A stretch of 64,000 nucleotides of DNA from Liopterus haemorrhoidalis (lineage: Eukaryota > Arthropoda > Insecta > Coleoptera > Dytiscidae). A model generated the notes under the pieces. That model was given only the letters and a program-made list of their open reading frames with translations. It made no database searches and was not told the origin of the DNA. The stretch spans positions 50,772,250 through 50,836,249 of the forward strand of contig OZ020613.1 of the NCBI GenBank assembly GCA_963971575.1, written 5' to 3'. This document shows, one piece after another, positions 21,516-32,838 of the stretch. The number at the start of each line of letters is the position of its first letter. Position 1 is the first letter of the stretch. The translations under genes and the position numbers were made by a program.

Positions 21516-23190
21516 CCATACAAGAGAAGCAGTATAACGTATATTACGGCCAGACTCCAGCGTTATATAGTTGGCATACGCCAGCGTCCGCTCAGCTCTC
21601 TGATCGGTCGCTAAAAACCTAAATGGGGAAAAATATGAATTCCGTAACCACTGTGAAGTGACTCCAGTGGCTATCAGCTGTCCAGGGCAAGGTAGAAGGC
21701 CGCCAGCCCAGTCTAGAGGTAAATGTGACTATGCAGGGTGGTCCTTTAATTATCCATACCTATGTGCGGCCTAAAATTTATACGGCGCCAGTCACTTCGC
21801 TTCTATTGCCCTAAATTCTGGAAGAAAAATAAAACCCCAGGGGAAGGAATAGAGTTCTCGTGATAGAAACACCAAAATTTTCAATAACTAAATTTATTAA
21901 CAAAAAAATCAGTAACTAACAAATAGCAATAACAAAATAAATAATATCCGCTAAACGAATATTCAATACGCAAAATCTTTAAACAAAATAAATTATTCAC
22001 TAAATGAATACTCAATACGCAAAATCTATTAACCAAATAAATATTATTATTCGCAAAGCGAATTCTCAATAAGCAAAATTTTATAACCAAACTATTAAGA
22101 ATTACAAGATCAATGACCAGTTAAATATTCCCTTTTTAGTTCGGAGTACGACAGAGTTAATACACAAAAATAAATTATTTAATCTACGAGCAAAATATCT
22201 AAGTTAAATCCAAAATTTTAGAAACTAAGTACTCACAAATGGCCAAAGGCAATTAAACAACTGAATCTTTAACCGGTAATTAATTACAATTTAAACTGAC
22301 AAACTGAATTACTTGTGATGCGGTATTAATACCCAGTAACATGTGATTGGATTACTTATGCTACAACTGCCCTAGGGCTGCGTGAACTTTTGCACGGGAA
22401 TTATATACCACAGTGATTAATTACGTTGAAAAATGGTAACGGTATTCCGGTTGGCAATACCGTTAGGAAAAATCCGGAAGAGGTCTAGAATCGGAAAGCC
22501 AGCGCTTTTTCAAAACCCGATTTAAATTTTTACTACAATTCTCTCGCCTTAAAACTATTGAAATCCCAATCCGTCTATTGGCAACGAAGTCGCGTTGATT
22601 CAAGAATCCATCGTTGTCAAGAGACTGACTCGATATATCCCCCATATCGCCTCTAAAACCCGTGGAACGTCAACAAAAAAAATCTCCGCGAGATGCCCAA
22701 AAAAAATTGACGACCACCCTACCCACTGACTCGACGGAAATGTAAATTAGAGACAAAAAAAAAATTTATCGAGAACAAAAAAATTAAGGAAGACTGGTCA
22801 AAAAAAAAAATAAATAAAAAAAACAATGCTTGTGGCTGAGGTTCTGCCCGATTGAAGTTAACGTTAATTCCTCCCAATATAATTACAAACCCGATCCTCG
22901 ATAACGTGAACAGCAAGTAACACGAATACTTGACCAGTAAGTATTCAAAGTAAGGAGTAACCTGCGTGTTTGAAAGCTAATTCACAACCTCCAGTTATCA
23001 AGGAAAAATACTTTACGGACAGACTGAATTTACATTACGCGGCAACAATTTAAAATGAGCGATTCGTGAACCAAAAATTATTGTACCTCCAAAAATAATT
23101 ACGGTGGCGACACGCCCAACCGTACACGCAACAGCGTACTCAATAAATCCAAAAACATATCTCAATAACTCAAAAATATCTCAAGATACA
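21516..23190. other. Unassigned AT-rich DNA, possible long LTR
   Basis: No gene was found. On the minus strand TGGCGCCGTATAAATTT near 21790 looks like a primer-binding site, and an AATAAA signal lies about 100 bases further right, which together would suit the end of an LTR of a minus-strand element. Before the errantivirus arrived this stretch was continuous with 37392 onward (TACA duplication), so the putative LTR would extend there. I could not find its other end. Confidence 0.3.
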
Positions 23191-23447
23191 AAATTTATGA
23201 TTGGAAATTGAAATGAGATTTTTAAAAAACATTAAATTTTATTCGACAATTATTTTTAAGTGTTACAACTAACTACATAACTATTTGAATGAATCTAACA
23301 ATGTAACTATCTCTACAAAACTATATACTATCAACTATATCATTTTTCGTGTTAACAACGGTTTTTATATCTTATGGGAATGTTGCTGCTGAGGCAGCAA
23401 GTCGGGTCCGGTGACTTCCTTTTTGTTATGCAGCATTGCACATAACT
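23191..23447 (-). repeat. 3' LTR of errantivirus
   Basis: 257 bp, identical by eye to 37131-37387. Its outer edge is fixed by the TACA duplication. The last codons of env lie inside it. Confidence 0.95.
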
Positions 23448-25173
23448 CCTCCCGGGCTACTTGAGGACTATGGGGGTAACGCCAAAGTCCGAGATTCTCA
23501 GGGGCTGTTGAACTTGGATCTTGTTGTACGTCTATGGGCTTCCTGTTACGTTTCAATGTCATATATAGGATGACTGAAACAGAAATTGAAATTAAAAGTG
23601 CATAGAGTAAAATTACGTATACGTTGGCCTTGAAATCCAATTTTGCATTTGACATCTTTTTCAGGTCCTCTCGCTGCATCGATAATTTTTCTTTTAGCTG
23701 ATTGATTCCAATTAAATTGATTGAATTTTGATTGACATGTTCAAATTTTATTCTTTCTTCGGATGTCTTCTCTTCAATGTTCAATTTTGGGAGATTCACA
23801 ATCTTCATTGGTGATTTTAATTTTCTTGTAGAGGTGATGGTGGTTCTCTTGATTTTCATCTCGCAGTTTTCTTCTGCTTCCATGATGTAAGATCCCTTGA
23901 GTGGTATTCTTTCTTGGTTGTTTTCACATACTTGTACAGCTACTGTTGAATTTGGAACGATGATCATCCATTGATTCAATTTTATTCTTCGGATTTTAGG
24001 TTCTGCTATCTCCACGATTATCGGTTCGCAGTTGGATGCGTTTCTAGAATGAAGTAGTAATTGCATCTCGCATGGTGCTTCTTCTTCTTCTTTAATCATG
24101 ACTGTATGAAGTCCGTGACACAAGAAATTTTCGGGTGTTATCTCTCTGCATCTATCGTTCGAGAATGAAAAATGTTGCTCGTTGGATAGGAAATAATTAG
24201 CATGTGGGATAATCACTTGAAAAGATTTTTTGGAAGGGGTAGGAAATGGAAATAATTGATAATAATCGTAAGTTTCCATTTCTACAACAGGTATTTCTAT
24301 AATGAATATGATTTCATTCTTTTTACTGTAACTCTTAATTTCCAAAATTTTTTCAAAAAGTAATATGTTATCTAAATTTGGTTCGAAAGGGAATCTATAC
24401 TTATTTAGCTGTTTTTTAGCATTAGTAATTTCTACTAGTAGCTCATCAGGTTTTACCATTGAATTGTGAAATGCGTTTAATTTGGAAAAAGTGATAGCTA
24501 TTTCTAATTTTTCTAGCATATCATATATTATCTGGAATGAACTTACAATTTGTGAGAGAATCATGTGTAATAAAAAGTAATGATGGGTTTCAGTTTTCTG
24601 TAAATGTGTGGTCTCTATAATTTGTTCTAGTTGCATTATTCTAGAAGTTAAAATTATTTGATTGTGCTCTAGATTTTTGATGGCATTTTGAAATTTTTCA
24701 ATTGTCGTCTCAACTAGGGAAATTTGGTTTTCCATTACGTTTCTTATAGTGTCTTGATTTTTTGTTAAAGCTGTAATGGCTTTATCGTATCTTGCAGCGT
24801 CATTTTGATCGAGATTGCCCGTTATAGTTTTAATAAATGTGCCTAGCCCGTTAATAAGAGCTCTCTTATTTCTTTGTCTATAAGTAGGGTTTAACTGGTA
24901 AATTTGATTTTCTATTTTACTTTCTAAAAATTCTACGATTTTATATGAGTTAGAAAATTCTTTTTCGTAACCGTTATTCCTGAAATTTTTGATTTTTGTC
25001 TTAAGTCGGGAAAAGGAATTTTGTAGGGATTTAAATTCTGTAATTATGTCAGTAATGTCATATGTCAGTATGAAAGTCCAAGTATCTACTTGATTTTGAC
25101 ATTTTCCTAATTTTACAGGTAAAAGTCCAGGGTTGTCGTTCAGGTCATGAAATTTTGAATGTCCGAGGTCCAC
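23365..25173 (-). CDS. env: Errantivirus envelope glycoprotein
   Basis: About 602 residues, intact. A furin-like site RNKR is at residues 101-104, followed by a hydrophobic glycine-containing segment (ALINGLGTFIKTITG), as in insect errantiviral Env proteins related to baculovirus F. Heptad-like helices follow at 120-190. A membrane anchor lies near 518-538 (VYVILLYALLISISVSVILY) with a basic, 64-residue cytoplasmic tail. The first codon of the open frame is GTG. The true start probably comes through splicing, since TTGTTACAG just upstream (about 25196) is a good 3' splice site and leads into a short hydrophobic stretch. The last 28 residues are encoded within the 3' LTR. It would be the membrane protein for particle entry. 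Confidence 0.85.
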   Translation of the reverse strand: MDLGHSKFHDLNDNPGLLPVKLGKCQNQVDTWTFILTYDITDIITEFKSLQNSFSRLKTKIKNFRNNGYEKEFSNSYKIVEFLESKIENQIYQLNPTYRQRNKRALINGLGTFIKTITGNLDQNDAARYDKAITALTKNQDTIRNVMENQISLVETTIEKFQNAIKNLEHNQIILTSRIMQLEQIIETTHLQKTETHHYFLLHMILSQIVSSFQIIYDMLEKLEIAITFSKLNAFHNSMVKPDELLVEITNAKKQLNKYRFPFEPNLDNILLFEKILEIKSYSKKNEIIFIIEIPVVEMETYDYYQLFPFPTPSKKSFQVIIPHANYFLSNEQHFSFSNDRCREITPENFLCHGLHTVMIKEEEEAPCEMQLLLHSRNASNCEPIIVEIAEPKIRRIKLNQWMIIVPNSTVAVQVCENNQERIPLKGSYIMEAEENCEMKIKRTTITSTRKLKSPMKIVNLPKLNIEEKTSEERIKFEHVNQNSINLIGINQLKEKLSMQREDLKKMSNAKLDFKANVYVILLYALLISISVSVILYMTLKRNRKPIDVQQDPSSTAPENLGLWRYPHSPQVAREELCAMLHNKKEVTGPDLLPQQQHSHKI

Positions 25174-25192
25174 GATGGTGACCGAGATGATT

Positions 25193-26795
25193 AATCTGTA
25201 ACAAGGGGTGGTTTTTTGAGTTCTTTAATATGTAAGACTTCTGTTCTGTCTTTAGTCTCGCTTTTTATTTCTACGCGGTTTCGTTCTAGTAATTTAGTAA
25301 TTTTGTATGGTCCGAAAAATCTTTTAGATTTTTTATTTCTACTACTTTGGGGGTTCTTTTTGAATACGGTTTGGCCTAAATGAAATTCATTACTCTTGTC
25401 GCCTTTTACGTTGGTTTTTTCAATTTTCTTTTCTTTTTTTACTTTTTAATTTATCGTTAACATTTTGGTATACGTGTTTTAATTTTTGCTTATGGCTATC
25501 TACGTATTCTGAATAAAAAGATTTGGGTGTAAAAATTTCTATTGGATTTCTAGAATCGGTATGGCCAAAAGTTAATTCTAGAGGGGTATAATTTGTTGAA
25601 CTATGTATCGAATTATTGTATGCAATAATTGCGTAGTCCATTAAATTTTCATCTTCTTGTGGGTAAATTTCTTTTAGAATTCTAAGGTGTTCTATAATAG
25701 TGGAATGAAATCGTTCTACTATCGCGTTGGATTCGTGATGTCCGCTCGTTGTGAAATGTGTATGAATGTTATGCAATTTCAGCAGATCTTTCACTGTCGC
25801 GTTATCAAATTCTTTACCTTGGTCAACAGTAAAATTTTGAGGTATGCCGAATGAACTAAAGTATTTAATTAATGCATTTGAAACATGAATAGCGGTTTTT
25901 CCTGAAATTTTGAAAGCTTGTGCGAATTTACTGAAAGCGTCTACTAGTGTTAAATAATTTTGACCGTCAAATGTAAAAACATCCATATGAATAATTTGGA
26001 ATGGTTTACTCGGGGTCTCAGTTATCATTAGTGGTACATAGGGTTTCTTTCTACCGTACTTGGATCTCTGGCAAATATCGCAACAATTAATGAAACTTGA
26101 AATAGAATTTTTCATGTTTTTCCAATAGTAATTTTTTTTAGATATTCTAAGGTTTCTTGTATTCCTCTATGATTAGTTTTACCTTCATGATGATGTTTCA
26201 TGAGGAGTAACTGTTCTTCCTTGTCTACTACGGTATTAACTAATTTTAAGCATCTAATTAACTTAGCGCCTTTTTCAGAAAAGTGAGTGAGATAAGTTTT
26301 ACAAAATTTTTGGTATAATTTATCAGTTTGAAAATGTATGTAGTAGGTATTCTTAGGGTCGGCATAATTTTTGAGAAAATCTAGGATTAGTATTTCGTTA
26401 TCCGATTCCGGTATCTTAATCGAAATGATTTTACAGTTTTCGTACTTTTCGTGTTTAATGATTGATTTTGGGTATGGGCTAGCGAATACTAAAATTTGAT
26501 GGATCTTATTATTAACAATTTCGTCCAAGATGGGAATTCCATCATTAGTGGTTTCGTTGAAAGTGGAATGTTGGGTAGAGACGTTATCGTCTTCGGGTGC
26601 TGTCAAAGTATTGTCTTCGCTATCGGATGCAGTAAGGGTTTCAATGTCAGAAATTGATTTAGTCGCTTCTGAGTCTGATAGGTTGATAATTTCGTCAGCT
26701 GAGTCTGTGTCACTGTTAGGAATTTTTCGTGACGGTTTGTCAGGTGGTTTAATTTGGATATTTGATAAAATTTTGATTTTTGGTTTTTTAGGTTG
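25193..26795 (-). pseudogene. pol: Errantivirus Pol, integrase part, with frameshifts
   Basis: Continuation of Pol on the far side of LINE C. The first section (26795-26112) ends in the integrase zinc-finger histidines (HHEGKTNHRG). The second (26115-25420) has CCDICQRSK, then the catalytic core IHMDVF, TVDQGKEF and SNAIVERFH (Asp, Asp, Glu all present). Past 25420 a GPY/F-type segment (RFFGPYKITKL) follows in another frame and ends near 25193. Two indels separate these sections, one in an 8-A run near 26125 and one in an A-rich stretch near 25430. They could be real mutations or assembly errors in homopolymers. Confidence 0.88.
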
Positions 26796-27388
26796 CCCCG
26801 CAGGGGAAGTTCATAATGGCCATAACACCTGGCCATTTGTAGAGCTTTCGGGCCTGATGATCCCGCGTACCCTCAATCACGCAAGGGAAGTTCATAATGG
26901 TCGCATCACCTGACCATATAGAGCTTTTGGGCCTGATGATCCCACGTACCCTGAATCACATATCATATCATTTGGGAGGAGACAGTTCAGAGAAGCCGAT
27001 TGTAGGAATAGGCTTATCTGTTGTCTCTTTGATCTCCCACTTAAATTCCTACCCACGTGTTTGCCGTGCGTGGAGACCCGTAACGCCGGAGAAGAGGGTC
27101 CTGGTCGGTTGAGGGAGACTGCTGCCCGCGGACAGTACGATCCCAACACGCCTTCTTTGGCCTCGGATTCGGTAAAACGGGAGGCTGAGTCTGGTCAGCT
27201 CAGTCAATCGGCTGGTGTCACGGTTCATGAATAGAGTGGCTCCACTACTGGATCGTGGATGCCGGGGTAATGCCGTGCCACTAGACAAGTATTCGGGGGT
27301 CTGTGGGAGCGGATGCAGCTCGCACGGTTCCAGAGTTGGCGACTACTGGTTCTCGAGCGGGTCGAGCAGCCCGTGACTACTTCCTCCG

Positions 27389-28927
27389 ATGCTATATCAT
27401 CCTGACATGTCTGGCGCAATGAGCCGGTTTGCGGCCAACGTCCCCGGTGTGGGGCTCCCTGGTGGGTGGGCATGGCAGGGTGATGAAACCTATTATACGG
27501 GTATGGCGACTACCCGGAGGGATACAAATTTCTTAAATTCCGCCAAAGTTGAGAGTAAACTCCGTAAAAAATCAAACAAGAGACCTCGTCGTGATGCTCA
27601 GTCATCCGACGAGGGATGTGTTAGGCCAGCTGCCAAAAAGGCAGAAGGTAAAAAGAGTGTTGAGTATTGTGCACCAGTACCACGATTTCTCGTCGTGAAG
27701 GTTCAAGAAGAGGGTAAGTCTTTTAAGGAGATGTCCCCCTTCTTTGTTGCCCGAACGTTGAGAAATACGTGCTCTACTGGCATAAAGTCGGTTCGTAAGT
27801 TGTCGGACGGTACACTGCTAATAGAAGCAGATACTGAAGCGTCGTCAACACTACAGAAATGTGTTAAGTTTGCTGAGTTTGGCATTTCAGTACAGCCGCA
27901 TAAGGCACTGAACTGCTCAAAAGGCGTCGTAACGGATCGTGACCTGGCGTACGTTACGGAGGAAGAGTTCGTGCAGGAAATGGCATCGCAAGGTGTCATT
28001 GAATGCAAGAAGCTCAACCCCCGGAACGGCAAGCCTTCGATCTCCATGGTGGTGTCCTTCGCTGGTACCAGGTGTCCAACATCGGTTAGGGTGGGGTATA
28101 ACGTTTGTAACGTTCGCCCCTACTACCCAAACCCGATGCGATGCTACAAGTGTCAGCGTTATGGGCACACCTCAAGTCGTTGTGGTAAGCAGACCATCTG
28201 TGCCAACTGCGGACAGGATCAACATGAAGTTGAACCCTGTCCAAACGCGGCACACTGCGTGAACTGCAAAGGGGCGCATGCCTCTACTTCACGCCACTGC
28301 CCAACGTACTTGGAGGAGAAGGCAATACAGGTCATTAGAACGCAGGACAGGATACCGTATTTCGACGCCAAGAGGAAATACAAAGAAAGCGCGCCGGTTA
28401 CTTTTGCGAGATCTTTCGCGCAAGTAGCTGCCAAGCGAACTGCAAGTGTGCAAACTCAGACAGAGATAGTGCCTCGTTCGACAACTGCAACACCTGTGAC
28501 AGTTGCAACAAATACTAGTAGAGAAAAGGTGGTATTGGTCCCAGAGACCAAAATTCAGACCCCACAACCTGGGGGATCGGGTCTGACTAAATCCCCCTCC
28601 CCTAAAGGAGAACGCACTCAACCTCAGTTCTCCCAACCACCTAAGGAGAAGACCCCACAGTCTTCTCCACAAACGAGAAGCGATCAGAGAATGGTCGCTT
28701 CTACAAAGCCCTCATCAGTCACTCCTGAAAAGGAGACTGATAAGGGATCCGTTGGTTCTCACTGGATACCTGTGAGAACCAAACAATCAAAAAAGGAGTC
28801 CAGTGTGTCCATCAAAACACCTGGACTACCAAATGAAGGTGTAGCCGAGAAAATGGCTGTAGACCCGCAACCTAAGGGTAAACCAAAGATCATTAGGTTG
28901 CGGGGTAACTCCCCTAAGCAGAAATGA
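27389..28927 (+). CDS. I-group LINE ORF1 (Gag-like), copy C
   Basis: 512 residues, differing from copy B at only a handful of positions (for example EPC for ETC in the second knuckle). Basic N-terminal patch, globular middle, three CCHC knuckles (CYKCQRYGHTSSRC, CANCGQDQHEVEPC, CVNCKGAHASTSRHC), then a low-complexity Pro/Ser/Lys C-terminus. It would coat the element RNA and take it to the target. It ends in TGA overlapping the ORF2 start codon. The first ATG of the frame is used as start. It is intact and, with ORF2, makes this the best candidate for a functional LINE in the window. Confidence 0.92.
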   Translation: MLYHPDMSGAMSRFAANVPGVGLPGGWAWQGDETYYTGMATTRRDTNFLNSAKVESKLRKKSNKRPRRDAQSSDEGCVRPAAKKAEGKKSVEYCAPVPRFLVVKVQEEGKSFKEMSPFFVARTLRNTCSTGIKSVRKLSDGTLLIEADTEASSTLQKCVKFAEFGISVQPHKALNCSKGVVTDRDLAYVTEEEFVQEMASQGVIECKKLNPRNGKPSISMVVSFAGTRCPTSVRVGYNVCNVRPYYPNPMRCYKCQRYGHTSSRCGKQTICANCGQDQHEVEPCPNAAHCVNCKGAHASTSRHCPTYLEEKAIQVIRTQDRIPYFDAKRKYKESAPVTFARSFAQVAAKRTASVQTQTEIVPRSTTATPVTVATNTSREKVVLVPETKIQTPQPGGSGLTKSPSPKGERTQPQFSQPPKEKTPQSSPQTRSDQRMVASTKPSSVTPEKETDKGSVGSHWIPVRTKQSKKESSVSIKTPGLPNEGVAEKMAVDPQPKGKPKIIRLRGNSPKQK

Positions 28928-31900
28928 ATGGTCCACTAATCCAGTGGAACTGTAACGGTGTATATCAGCGCTACGAAGAACTGCGACTTTTATTGTCAGA
29001 TTTTGCGCCTTCGTGTGTTTGTCTGCAGGAAACAAACTTCAACGAAACCGACACATTCTCTCCTCGGGGATACTCCGTGTTTCGCACGGATTTCCTTACG
29101 GGGTTAAGAGCATGTGACGGCGTGGCAATTCTCGTTAGAGACACATTGTACCACGATCCTGTAGACATTGACACTGAGTTGCAGGTCGTAGCAGTTCGTG
29201 TTGCACTTCCCCTCCAGGTGACGATTTGTTCTATCTACCTTCCGCCTGGTGTTCGAACTGACATCCGAGATGTCGTGAACATCATCGATCAGCTCCCACC
29301 ACCCTTCATACTACTAGGCGATTTTAACGCCTACAATGTGTGTTGGGGATCGGTGCGGAGCGATCGACGGGGACGTCACCTGGAAAATATGTTGAACGAA
29401 TTGAATTTGAGCTTTCTGAACGACGGCAGACCCACGCACTTTTGTGCAGCAACGGGTACATTTAGTGCCATAGATCTTAGCGTCGTTTCAGGAGCCATCG
29501 CTCCGTTGTTCAAATGGGACGTGCATCACGACCTGTGCGGAAGTGATCACTTTCCAATCCTCTTAAGGCCTCTGTTTAATACTGTTACCGAATCCCGCTG
29601 GCCACAGTGGGTTCTTCGGAAAGCAGATTGGACCAAGTTCGCAGAATCATTCTCTCACGAGGATATTCCGAACTTGAGCGTAGACGAGGAGGTGAATCAT
29701 TTCACGGATTCCATCACGAGCGCGGCTGAAAGCAGCATACCGCTGTCATCCACTCAGCCCCGTCGAGTTCCCGTTCCTTGGTGGAACGAGGAATGCGACT
29801 TGGCGCTACGTGAAAGGAGACACCTCTTCAATACATTCCGTCGTTGTCCAACAGAGGAAAACATGATAGCCTTCCAACGAGCGAAAGCTCATGCTAAGAG
29901 GATTGTGAAAGAAAGCAAGCGCGAATCATGGCGCAAATACGTATGCACCGTTACAGTTGCCACTCCAGTGGCCAAAGTTTGGGAGAAGGTCCGGAAAATC
30001 TCCGGTCTAAATACAGCTACAACCATTGCTGGTCTATCGGTAAATGGTAACGTAGTTACCTCAGCGGTCGAAATTGCTAACACTTTGGCATCTAATTTTG
30101 CGTTCAATTCTAGCTCTGAACATTATTCACCCGAGTTTTTAACTCGTAAAGCAGGCCTCGAATCTATACCTCTAAATTTCTTTTCTAGGAATGACGAGGT
30201 ATACAATCTGCTTTTCTCTCGTGAAGAGCTAGATAGCGCGATGTCAAAGTGTAAGGATAGCTCTCCTGGTCCAGATGCGATACATTATCGTATGATTCGA
30301 AATCTTCCGGAATCATCAAAGTCTAGGCTTTTGAATGTCTATAATAGGATATGGACTGAGGGCAAGTGCCCGACCAAGTGGAAGGAATCTCATATAATTC
30401 CTATCCCCAAAGTCGGGAAAGATAAACACTTGCCCTCTAGCTATAGACCAATATCACTGACCAGTTGTCTCTGCAAGCTTATGGAGCGAATGATCAGCAA
30501 GCGTCTGATTTGGTTTTTAGAATCAAACGACTTGCTGGCCAACACACAGTGCGGCTTTCGCCGTCACCGCTCAACAGCAGATCATCTGGTCAGACTAGAG
30601 ACAGCTATCAGGAATGCTTTCGTTGAAAACAAACACCTGGTAGTTGTGTTTTTCGATATTGAGAAAGCCTATGACACTGCATGGATTTATGGGATTCTCC
30701 GTACTCTGCATTCCTGGGGTCTCCGGGGACGCTTGATGTTCTTTATAAAAGACTTCATGTCGAACCGGCGCTTCAGGGTGCGGATCGGAAATACCTTGTC
30801 ACAAATGTTCGCACTGGACAATGGGGTCCCACAGGGCTCCATACTGAGCGTTACGCTATTTTTAATTGCCATTAACGGTGCAGCTTCATGTATTCGATTA
30901 CCTGTACAGAGTTCGATATTTGTCGACGACATTGGTATCTTTGTCGCCGGACAAAAGACTAGTACAATCGAACGTCAGCTTCAGCTGACTATCAATCGTC
31001 TCGATACATGGGCAACCGAAAATGGCTTTAAATTCTCGACCAGCAAAACTGTATGTGTCCATTTTAGTAGGAAAAGGGGTGTACATCCCAATCCTACACT
31101 CACACTAAATGGAGCACAGTTACCATTTGCCGATACTGCCAGATTTCTGGGTCTCGTTTTTGACAGTCGTCTAACTTGGCGGGCACATTTTTTGTCCGTC
31201 AAGAAAAAATGCCAAAAGTCGCTCAATTTGTTGCGGGTCCTCAGTCACAAGACATGGGGTGCAGACCGCACTGTCATGTTGCGTTTATATCGTTCTTTAG
31301 TGCGCTCTAAGCTGGACTATGGATGTCTAGCTTATGGGTCAGCTAAACACCAAGAGATACGAATTCTTGACACTGTACATCACACTGGGGTTAGATTGGC
31401 CACTGGTGCATTTCGCACCAGCCCAATACTAAGCCTGCTGTGTGAAGCAGGCGAACCGTCACTGTACAATCGTCGTAAAATTCTATCTCTGCGATATATG
31501 GCTGCACTTAGTGCCAAGCCAGATCATCCCGCGTATAACCCTATTCTACAAAATAGGCATACAGAGATTTATGACAGAAAACCAAGAGCCAATAGGCCTT
31601 TTGGTCTGAGGACTTTCGACAGTTTGGGCGATATTGATTTTAATATGCCTGAAATGGCAAGTTTCGTTTTATGTGCCGTTCCACCATGGACGCTGCCGCG
31701 TCCACTTGTGAACCTCACATTAACTAGGTTTGATAAAGATACTACGTTGCCTATCGAATACCAACATGAGTTACAAAGAACACTGGTCCCTAGGTTCGAG
31801 GATACTGTCATTTTTACTGACGGATCAAAATCCGGAACCAGGGTTGGGTGTGCGTTCGTTGTTTTGAATCCACGCCAACAGTTTCAGTACCGTCTGCACT

Positions 31901-32619
31901 CCATAACGAGTGTGTACACTGCTGAGCTGTACGCTATTTTCAAGGCCCTGTGTTTTGTTTCGTCAGAGCAAAGTCGGTCAAGTGTTATCTTGACGGACTC
32001 GCTGAGCGCTCTGAACAGTATCCAAGATCCAGATCCAGTGCATCCTCTTGTACTAAAGATCCGGTTGCTACTCCACAACCTGAATGCTCAGAATGTGAGG
32101 GTAGAGCTGTTTTGGATACCGGGACATGTTGGTATTAAAGGCAACGAAGCGGCAGATGCAGCTGCAAAAGCCGCCTCTCACAGACCTATGATTGATGTGA
32201 GTTTCGTTTTTCCAGATGACGCAAAGAGTCATCTGACACATCTGGTTTTAGACATGTGGCAACATGAGTGGAGCCGCACACAGAACGTTAAGTTACGACA
32301 GATTAAGGGAGACGTTAAACCATGGGGTTCTTCCTGCAGGATTAACCGCAGGGAGGAAACCGCCATCACACGCCTCCGTATAGGTCACTGTTGGTGGACC
32401 CATGGACACCTCCTTCGAGGTGAAGAGTCCCCTGTCTGTGAGACGTGTAACACAGATTTGTCTGTGTTACACATTTTAACCGAATGTGTACAGTTCGAGG
32501 ATGTCAGGGAGAGGTTAGGCCTGTGCTATGACCTGTCAGTTGCCTTAGGTGACGACAGAGTACTCATGGACAGGCTGATACTCTTCCTGAGAGAATCGAA
32601 CTTACTATTTTATGTGTGA
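28924..32619 (+). CDS. I-group LINE ORF2 (endonuclease-RT-RNase H), copy C
   Basis: 1231 residues without interruption. Endonuclease in the first 230 residues (QWNCNGVYQRYEEL, LQETNFNETD, LGDFNAYNVCW, SDHFPILLRP). Reverse transcriptase follows (SYRPISLTSCLCKL, FFDIEKAYDTAW, VPQGSILSVTLF, FVDDIGIFVAG). RNase H has all four acidic positions (IFTDGSKSG, TAELYAIF, VILTDSLSAL, GNEAADAAAK) and IPGHVGIKG. A C-terminal Cys/His cluster (CWWTHGHLLRGEESPVCETC) follows. It nicks the target, primes on it and copies the RNA; RNase H places it in the I group rather than Jockey. Translation probably depends on reinitiation at the ATGA overlap with ORF1. All key residues are present. Confidence 0.95.
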   Translation: MNGPLIQWNCNGVYQRYEELRLLLSDFAPSCVCLQETNFNETDTFSPRGYSVFRTDFLTGLRACDGVAILVRDTLYHDPVDIDTELQVVAVRVALPLQVTICSIYLPPGVRTDIRDVVNIIDQLPPPFILLGDFNAYNVCWGSVRSDRRGRHLENMLNELNLSFLNDGRPTHFCAATGTFSAIDLSVVSGAIAPLFKWDVHHDLCGSDHFPILLRPLFNTVTESRWPQWVLRKADWTKFAESFSHEDIPNLSVDEEVNHFTDSITSAAESSIPLSSTQPRRVPVPWWNEECDLALRERRHLFNTFRRCPTEENMIAFQRAKAHAKRIVKESKRESWRKYVCTVTVATPVAKVWEKVRKISGLNTATTIAGLSVNGNVVTSAVEIANTLASNFAFNSSSEHYSPEFLTRKAGLESIPLNFFSRNDEVYNLLFSREELDSAMSKCKDSSPGPDAIHYRMIRNLPESSKSRLLNVYNRIWTEGKCPTKWKESHIIPIPKVGKDKHLPSSYRPISLTSCLCKLMERMISKRLIWFLESNDLLANTQCGFRRHRSTADHLVRLETAIRNAFVENKHLVVVFFDIEKAYDTAWIYGILRTLHSWGLRGRLMFFIKDFMSNRRFRVRIGNTLSQMFALDNGVPQGSILSVTLFLIAINGAASCIRLPVQSSIFVDDIGIFVAGQKTSTIERQLQLTINRLDTWATENGFKFSTSKTVCVHFSRKRGVHPNPTLTLNGAQLPFADTARFLGLVFDSRLTWRAHFLSVKKKCQKSLNLLRVLSHKTWGADRTVMLRLYRSLVRSKLDYGCLAYGSAKHQEIRILDTVHHTGVRLATGAFRTSPILSLLCEAGEPSLYNRRKILSLRYMAALSAKPDHPAYNPILQNRHTEIYDRKPRANRPFGLRTFDSLGDIDFNMPEMASFVLCAVPPWTLPRPLVNLTLTRFDKDTTLPIEYQHELQRTLVPRFEDTVIFTDGSKSGTRVGCAFVVLNPRQQFQYRLHSITSVYTAELYAIFKALCFVSSEQSRSSVILTDSLSALNSIQDPDPVHPLVLKIRLLLHNLNAQNVRVELFWIPGHVGIKGNEAADAAAKAASHRPMIDVSFVFPDDAKSHLTHLVLDMWQHEWSRTQNVKLRQIKGDVKPWGSSCRINRREETAITRLRIGHCWWTHGHLLRGEESPVCETCNTDLSVLHILTECVQFEDVRERLGLCYDLSVALGDDRVLMDRLILFLRESNLLFYV

Positions 32620-32807
32620 AGTCTTGCACCTTTTTTTTTAAATGTGTTTCTATTTATTGACTGTGATATTCGATGGTAATTGGCCCCTTTACAGCCTCTT
32701 ACCATCACCCTGAGTCTGTTCAAATTTTCGAACAGACTTTTTATATTATTTATTTGTGTTTGTCAGTGCAAGACTTCTTTTATTGAGTATGCGTATTTTT
32801 AATGATT

Positions 32808-32838
<31 letters not shown>

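Noticed and set aside
25173..25173. GTG as the true start of env
   Set aside because: A splice acceptor just upstream and in-frame hydrophobic codons before it suggest that the mature start comes from a spliced leader.
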